From Hyphomicrobiales bacterium (GTDB lineage Bacteria > Pseudomonadota > Alphaproteobacteria > Rhizobiales > Rhizobiaceae): a stretch of DNA of 55,852 nucleotides. Below are positions 51,491 to 55,852 of the stretch, piece by piece (the stretch's first letter is position 1; every line of letters begins with the position of its first letter). A model generated the notes under the pieces. That model was not told where the DNA came from. It was given only the letters and a program-made list of their open reading frames with translations, and searched no databases. Where the stretch lies: the NCBI GenBank assembly GCA_900469475.1, contig UBXG01000030.1, positions 1 to 55,852 on the forward strand. The letters are read 5' to 3'. The position numbers and the translations under genes were made by a program.

Positions 51491-52654
51491 TCAGTCGCGG
51501 ATCGCGTTTTCGGTCTCGGCGTCGAAGAAATGCAGTTCTGCGGGATTGACCGACAGGGATAGCGTCTCGCCGAGGCGAAGCGCATACGTGGCCGGAACAG
51601 AGGCACGCAATCGAGGCCCGGAAAGCGAAACCTCGTCGGCTTCCGCCGTCACCTCCTCCAGCTTGCCAGCCCCGCCAATATCGAGATGGACGAGTTTCGT
51701 GGCACCGAAATCCTCAATGAAGGCGATCGTTCCTTCAATGCGCCCGAAATCGGGATCAACGGCGTCTGTGGCGCTCAATGCCTCGGCCCGCACGCCGACA
51801 ATGATCTCCTTGCCGACATGACGCACAAGTGCCGGACGCCTGGCAATGACAGGCTCGGGCACCGGCAGGCCGAATCCGCCGGCAGCAGCAGCCAGACCGC
51901 CCTCGCCGACCACCAACGTCGCTTTCAGGAAGTTCATCGACGGCGTGCCGATGAAGCCGGCAACGAAGAGATTGGCGGGCGTGTCGTAAAGCGCACGCGG
52001 CGTGCCGAGCTGCTGCAAAGCGCCAGCGCGCATCACGGCGACGCGATCACCCATGGTCATGGCCTCGATCTGATCATGCGTGACGTAGACGGTGGTAATG
52101 CCGCTCAACTTCTGCAGCCGGGCGATTTCGGCCCGCATCTGGCCGCGTAGCCGTGCGTCGAGATTGCTCAAAGGTTCGTCCATCAGAAACGCCTTGGGCG
52201 CGCGCACCAGCGCCCGGCCCATCGCCACGCGCTGTCGCTGGCCGCCGGAAAGCTGCCCCGGCTTGCGGCCGAGATAGGCATCGAGTTCGAGAAGCTTGGC
52301 CGTGTCCCTGACCTTGCGGTCGATCTCCGTCTTGTCGACGCCGCGCACGGACAAGCCGAAGCCGATATTCTCGGCGACCGTCATATGCGGATAAAGCGCG
52401 TAGGACTGGAAGACCATCGCTATATCGCGATCGCGGGGTGCAAGGCCGTTGGCAACGGTATCGCCAACCAACAGGCGACCGCCGGTGATATCCTCAAGAC
52501 CCGCAATCATTCGGAGAGCGGTCGACTTACCGCAGCCGCTCGGGCCGACTAGAACCAGAAACTCACCATCCTCGATAGTGAGATCGAGGTGCTGGATTGC
52601 CGCATATCCGTCCGGATAACGTTTTTCCACTCCCTCAAAGACGATGGATGCCAT
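51491..52654 (-). CDS. ABC transporter ATP-binding protein, UgpC/MalK-type
   Basis: A 387-residue sugar-importer ATPase: GPSGCGKST, FQSYALYPHMT, LSGGQRQR, AFLMDEP, YVTHDQIEAM, then an extended C-terminal regulatory domain ending LHFFDAETENAI. No permeases lie in this operon. The only ABC set in the window without an ATPase is at 42884-46100, whose promoter shares an element with this operon, so this is its likely motor. Confidence 0.93.
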   Translation of the reverse strand: MASIVFEGVEKRYPDGYAAIQHLDLTIEDGEFLVLVGPSGCGKSTALRMIAGLEDITGGRLLVGDTVANGLAPRDRDIAMVFQSYALYPHMTVAENIGFGLSVRGVDKTEIDRKVRDTAKLLELDAYLGRKPGQLSGGQRQRVAMGRALVRAPKAFLMDEPLSNLDARLRGQMRAEIARLQKLSGITTVYVTHDQIEAMTMGDRVAVMRAGALQQLGTPRALYDTPANLFVAGFIGTPSMNFLKATLVVGEGGLAAAAGGFGLPVPEPVIARRPALVRHVGKEIIVGVRAEALSATDAVDPDFGRIEGTIAFIEDFGATKLVHLDIGGAGKLEEVTAEADEVSLSGPRLRASVPATYALRLGETLSLSVNPAELHFFDAETENAIRD

Positions 52655-52696
52655 GATCTCTCCGATATGATGCGGCTTGGGCGGCCGACTTGCCCG

Positions 52697-53476
52697 TCAG
52701 GTCATATAGACGCCGCCAGTGACATTGACGCCCTGGCCGGTCATGAAACGGGCGGAATCCGAGCAGAGGAAAACGACGACATCGGCGACGTCCTCGGGCG
52801 TCTCCAGTCGTCCGAGCGGCGTCTGGGTGATGTAGTCTTCAACGACACGTTCAGGACTGACGCCGCGCAGTTTGGCTTCCCAATCGATCTCGCGCTCCTG
52901 CATGCCGGTCTTGACGAAACCCGGGCACACGGCATTGACGCGGATGCCTTTCGAGGCCAATTCGCGGGCAAGCGCCTGTGTCCAGCCGAGAACGGCGAAC
53001 TTGCTGGCAGAGTAATGCGCCAGCAGCGGCGCGCCGACCTTTGCGGCAAGCGAGGCCGTGTTGACAATCACCCCCTGGCCCTGCGCCACGAAGCGGCGCG
53101 CAGCGATCTGGTTCGTCAGAAAGATGCCGCGGGTATTGACGTCAAAGTTGAAATCCCACTCCTCGTCGGTGATCTCCAGCGCATGCTGCATGGTGGAGAC
53201 ACCGGCATTGGCAATCAGTATATCGTAGCCGCCCATGATATCGGCTGCTTGTTCGAATGTCTTTTCCACGGAGGAACGTGAGCGAACATCGATCTCCAGA
53301 GCGTGGCCGGAAATCGACTGTGCGACTGTGTTCGCCGCGTCCAGATTGATGTCGCAAATGGTGATCTTGACGCCTTGTTTTGCCAGCGCCCGCGCGATTG
53401 CGCGGCCTATTCCACTGCCCCCGCCGGTGACGATGGCCTTTAAACCCTCGAGTTCCGCAAATTTCGGATATCCCAC
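52697..53476 (-). CDS. Short-chain dehydrogenase/reductase
   Basis: A 259-residue SDR. Cofactor motif VTGGGSGIGRAIA, NAG motif (IANAGVS), catalytic Ser in VNTASLAAK and Tyr-x-x-x-Lys in HYSASKFAVLG; ends VTGGVYMT. Asp in CDINLD after the second strand favours NAD. I choose GTG 53476, with GGAG 9 nt upstream, over the ATG at 53512, which lies inside a probable -10 box and lacks a ribosome-binding site. It is first in the operon and probably oxidises a polyol. Confidence 0.88.
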   Translation of the reverse strand: MGYPKFAELEGLKAIVTGGGSGIGRAIARALAKQGVKITICDINLDAANTVAQSISGHALEIDVRSRSSVEKTFEQAADIMGGYDILIANAGVSTMQHALEITDEEWDFNFDVNTRGIFLTNQIAARRFVAQGQGVIVNTASLAAKVGAPLLAHYSASKFAVLGWTQALARELASKGIRVNAVCPGFVKTGMQEREIDWEAKLRGVSPERVVEDYITQTPLGRLETPEDVADVVVFLCSDSARFMTGQGVNVTGGVYMT

Positions 53477-53507
53477 GAACCATGTCTCCGACCAAAAGAA
53501 CACGTCG

Positions 53508-53537
53508 ATCATATAGCAACAAAAACGTACAAATCAA
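53508..53537 (-). promoter_or_regulatory. Promoter of the SDR-atzF operon with shared element
   Basis: On the minus strand TTGATT (53532-53537), an 18-bp spacer and TATGAT (53508-53513) form a promoter. The spacer holds GTACGTTTTTGTT (53518-53530), matching 12 of 13 bases with the promoter of the binding-protein operon at 42831-42843. This points to common control of the two operons. Confidence 0.55.
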
Positions 53538-53647
53538 TCGAAATTTATGTTTGAATTTGTTCGCTTTCTGAGTTAAGCACTGATCATGTAATGGGAGGAC
53601 TGGACTTCGGGTGTATGCGGCCGCAATCACCCAGCCGCCTTTTCTAA

Positions 53648-54517
53648 ATGAAAGACAGACCAATGATCGCAGGCCATGACGCTGAAACGCAGACAATCGA
53701 AAGGACGAAAGTTCTTGCGCGCACGCGCCGCGCCTTCATTTTAGATGCGGTGGCCGAAACGGGCGCCGTATCCGTCACGGAAATTGCTGCGCAGCTCGGC
53801 GTGTCCGAAATGACTGTGCGGCGCGACCTGACCGAACTGGAAAAGGAAGGACGGCTTGCCCGCACCCATGGCGGAGCAGTCAGCACCGATCTTACCGCAA
53901 TTGTCGAACCCGGCCTTTCAGCAACCATCTCGCGCCTCAACGAGCCGACCTTTCAGGCCCGTCTTGCCAAGAACGCATTGCCGAAGCGGTTGATTGCGGA
54001 AGCGGCGGCACAGGTCGCTTCCGGACTTCGCACGATTGCGCTCGATGTCGGCACGACAACGTTCCTGCTTGCCCGGTTGCTCGCCGGCCAGCAGCATGTA
54101 AAGTTCTTCACCAACAGCGTGCGCAACGCTACCCAGCTTGGCGAAGGCTTGGCGGAAGTCTACCTGCCGGGTGGGCGCATGAGAAACGATGAATTGTCGA
54201 TTTCCAATGCGACGGCGATTTCCCAGTTCGAAGCACTTTGGTTTGATATCGCCTTTGTCGGCGTTTCCGGACTGACGTCGGATGGTATTTATGACTATTC
54301 CTTCGATGATACGGAGATGAAGCGCGTCTATCTCCGCCGCTCGACAAAGAAGGTCGTTCTCTGCGACGCATCGAAATTCGATTGCATGTCGCTCGTCCAC
54401 ATCGCGCCGCTTTCACAATTCGACATGCTGATCACCAATGCATCGCCGCCGCCCGAACTGGCCGAAGCGCTTGAGGCTGCCAAGGTCGAAGTGATGGTCG
54501 CCGGCTCGCCCTCCTGA
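53648..54517 (+). CDS. DeoR family transcriptional regulator
   Basis: A 289-residue DeoR-type regulator: N-terminal helix-turn-helix (AFILDAVAETGAVSVTEIAAQLGVSEMTVRRDLTELEKEGRLARTHGGAV, about 28-78) and a C-terminal sugar-phosphate sensing domain (IALDVGTTTFLLARLL, VYLPGGRMRNDELS, VVLCDASKFD). It is divergent from the SDR-kinase-atzF operon and probably represses it, responding to a phosphorylated sugar or polyol. ATG 53648 is used; ATG 53663 is an alternative. Confidence 0.9.
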   Translation: MKDRPMIAGHDAETQTIERTKVLARTRRAFILDAVAETGAVSVTEIAAQLGVSEMTVRRDLTELEKEGRLARTHGGAVSTDLTAIVEPGLSATISRLNEPTFQARLAKNALPKRLIAEAAAQVASGLRTIALDVGTTTFLLARLLAGQQHVKFFTNSVRNATQLGEGLAEVYLPGGRMRNDELSISNATAISQFEALWFDIAFVGVSGLTSDGIYDYSFDDTEMKRVYLRRSTKKVVLCDASKFDCMSLVHIAPLSQFDMLITNASPPPELAEALEAAKVEVMVAGSPS

Positions 54518-54571
54518 AACATCCGGTTTGTGAAAACACGCTTTCTCTAACGCCCAATTTCGGAGCTTTCG

Positions 54572-55372
54572 ATGGTTTTTGAATTTTTTGGTGACAAGAA
54601 GAAGGTCATCATTGCCATGGCGCATATCGGCGCCCTGCCGGGTTCGCCGAATTATGATCCGAAAGGCGGCGTCTCGAAGCTCATCGACGACGTGATGGAA
54701 GATATTCGCGCGCTGCAGGAAGGCGGCGTCGATGCCATCATGTTTGGCAACGAGAATGACCGGCCTTACGAGTTGAAGGCGCCTCCGGAAGGTATTGCTG
54801 CGATGACGGCGATCGTCCAGGCTGCGAAGGCGGAGCTCAAGATTCCCTTCGGCGTCAACTATCTCTGGGATCCGACAGCCAGCGTCGCCATCGGTGCCGC
54901 CACCGGCGCAAGCTTCGTGCGTGAGATCTTCACCGGCGTCTTCGCCTCCGACATGGGTATCTGGGCGCCGGATTGCGCGACGCCGGCCCGGCTGCGCGCA
55001 AAGCTCGGCCGCACCGACATGAAGATGCTGTTCAACATCAATGCGGAATTCGCCCATTCGCTCGACCAGCGTCCGATCGAACTCCGCGCAAAGAGCGCCG
55101 TGTTTTCCTCGCTTGCCGATGCCATCCTTGTATCCGGCCCGCTGACCGGCCAGCCGGTCGACCAGTCCGGTCTGCGCAAGGTCTGTGAAGCCGTGACGGA
55201 TGTTCCCGTTTTCGCCAATACGGGCGTCAACAAGGATAATGTCACCGGCATCCTCTCCTGCGCCAGCGGCGTCGTTATCGGCACTCATTTCAAATATGAG
55301 GGCAATACCTGGAACAAGGTCGAGCCCGCCCGCGTCAAGCGCTTCATGGACGTCGTAAGCACTATTCGCTGA
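54572..55372 (+). CDS. BtpA/SgcQ-like TIM-barrel family protein
   Basis: A 266-residue protein of the BtpA family: KKVIIAMAHIGALPGSP at the start, then GVDAIMFGNENDRPY, FGVNYLWDP, VREIFTGVFASDMGIW and a terminal FANTGVNKDNVTGILSCASGVVIGTHFK. The family fold is a TIM barrel. BtpA itself affects photosystem I stability, whereas SgcQ-type members occur in sugar/phosphotransfer clusters and have no settled reaction. It follows the DeoR gene by 54 bp and likely belongs to its regulon. CGGAG precedes the ATG. Confidence 0.85.
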   Translation: MVFEFFGDKKKVIIAMAHIGALPGSPNYDPKGGVSKLIDDVMEDIRALQEGGVDAIMFGNENDRPYELKAPPEGIAAMTAIVQAAKAELKIPFGVNYLWDPTASVAIGAATGASFVREIFTGVFASDMGIWAPDCATPARLRAKLGRTDMKMLFNINAEFAHSLDQRPIELRAKSAVFSSLADAILVSGPLTGQPVDQSGLRKVCEAVTDVPVFANTGVNKDNVTGILSCASGVVIGTHFKYEGNTWNKVEPARVKRFMDVVSTIR

Positions 55373-55852
55373 CGACGCTCTGGCTCAAAAGTCTCCATCT
55401 TATAAAGTCATGAGTGGAGTTACGATGTGGACGCCTCCACACCAGCGACGGAGTCCGCATAGGGAAGTACCCGAGGAGGAAGCTTGGAAAATCATCATAG
55501 TTCCAATCTCTTCGTGGGCTCGGCGGTTTCTGAGAGGGCCGTCCGCGCGGATCCACGGCCGACCCTATTTATCATCATGACGCAATCCTGATTTCCCTCA
55601 GAGCCTGCCTCTTATTCGCCGTGACCTGCTCAATCGCCGCTTCCAGCGAACAGGCCGACAATCTCTCCAGCTAGCAGCCGTGCGGTCGCTGGCCGCAGCG
55701 GGTATCGAACGTCATTTTCTCCTGCCGAAATACAAGCACGCGTGATCACGAGTCTCATCTTTGAAACTCAGGAAAATCGGCGCTGCGGGTCACATCGCTC
55801 CACTCGTCGAAATTCTTCCGAAGTGTTTCAAGGGTAAGCGCGAATTTCTGCA
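55373..55852. other. Region to the window edge without a recognisable gene
   Basis: No frame here looks like a known protein. On the minus strand 55755-55852 reads an open stretch ending in TGA (FALTLETLRKNFDEWSDV, then TRSADFPEFQR) that could be the C-terminus of a gene entering from beyond the window. On the plus strand 55589-55744 has a short open frame with charged residues but no start site. Both are uncertain. Confidence 0.4.

Noticed and set aside
54413..55288. 291-codon minus-strand frame
   Set aside because: Antisense to the BtpA-like gene, with an aspartate/glycine/arginine-rich product typical of shadow frames.
1..55852. CRISPR arrays, tRNA, rRNA, prophage or complete insertion sequences
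   Set aside because: No regularly spaced repeats, no tRNA-like or rRNA segments, and no transposase or phage genes were seen on reading both strands.

Overview
The window looks like an accessory, catabolic stretch of a Rhizobiales genome, most likely Rhizobium/Agrobacterium-type. The basis is high GC with short AT-rich promoters, many solute-binding-protein ABC operons, GntR/LysR/DeoR regulators and two palindromes at 39287-39402 that resemble the intergenic repeats common in Rhizobiaceae. I saw no rRNA, tRNA, CRISPR array, complete insertion sequence or prophage. All family calls come from reading the sequence; no search was run.

Layout: (1) 1-6840, a nitrogen-release operon of two DUF1989 subunits, a biotin-dependent urea/guanidine carboxylase and allophanate hydrolase, better read as guanidine than urea assimilation. 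(2) 6944-10937, a polar amino-acid-type ABC transporter with a divergent HutC-like GntR regulator. (3) 10934-16170, a LysR regulator, a two-component flavin monooxygenase (LLM oxygenase plus flavin reductase), an aminotransferase and an agmatinase-family ureohydrolase. (4) 16325-20756, a zinc ribbon, a VOC protein, LysR/hydrolase divergent pair, an acyltransferase and a receiver-domain remnant. (5) 20791-27358, a sugar ABC operon (ATPase, Tat-type binding protein, two permeases) with an aldo/keto reductase and an FCD-type GntR regulator. (6) 27656-28819, a membrane diguanylate cyclase.

(7) 29207-39290 is a divergent aromatic/alicyclic-acid catabolic locus. Leftward from an FCD GntR regulator run a TIM-barrel isomerase/dehydratase, an ABC transporter, a shikimate/quinate dehydrogenase, an HpaF-like tautomerase, type II dehydroquinase and a Gfo/Idh/MocA oxidoreductase. 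Rightward run an intradiol ring-cleavage dioxygenase, an HpaH-like hydratase and an HpaI-like aldolase. Two matching 12-bp palindromes lie between the two arms. The mix of intradiol cleavage with a meta-type lower pathway is unusual and is my main candidate for an undescribed route.

(8) 39415-46100 holds an orphan binding-protein-like gene without signal peptide, a questin-oxidase-like/FAD monooxygenase pair and a three-gene ABC operon without its ATPase. (9) 46238-55372 is a convergent operon SDR - ABC ATPase - FGGY kinase - HAD phosphatase - biuret-hydrolase-like enzyme - catalytically dead paralogue - second allophanate hydrolase, with a divergent DeoR regulator and a BtpA/SgcQ-like protein. 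A shared promoter element links the ABC operon in (8) with the operon in (9), so I read them as one regulon combining polyol-type kinase chemistry with biuret/allophanate nitrogen release.
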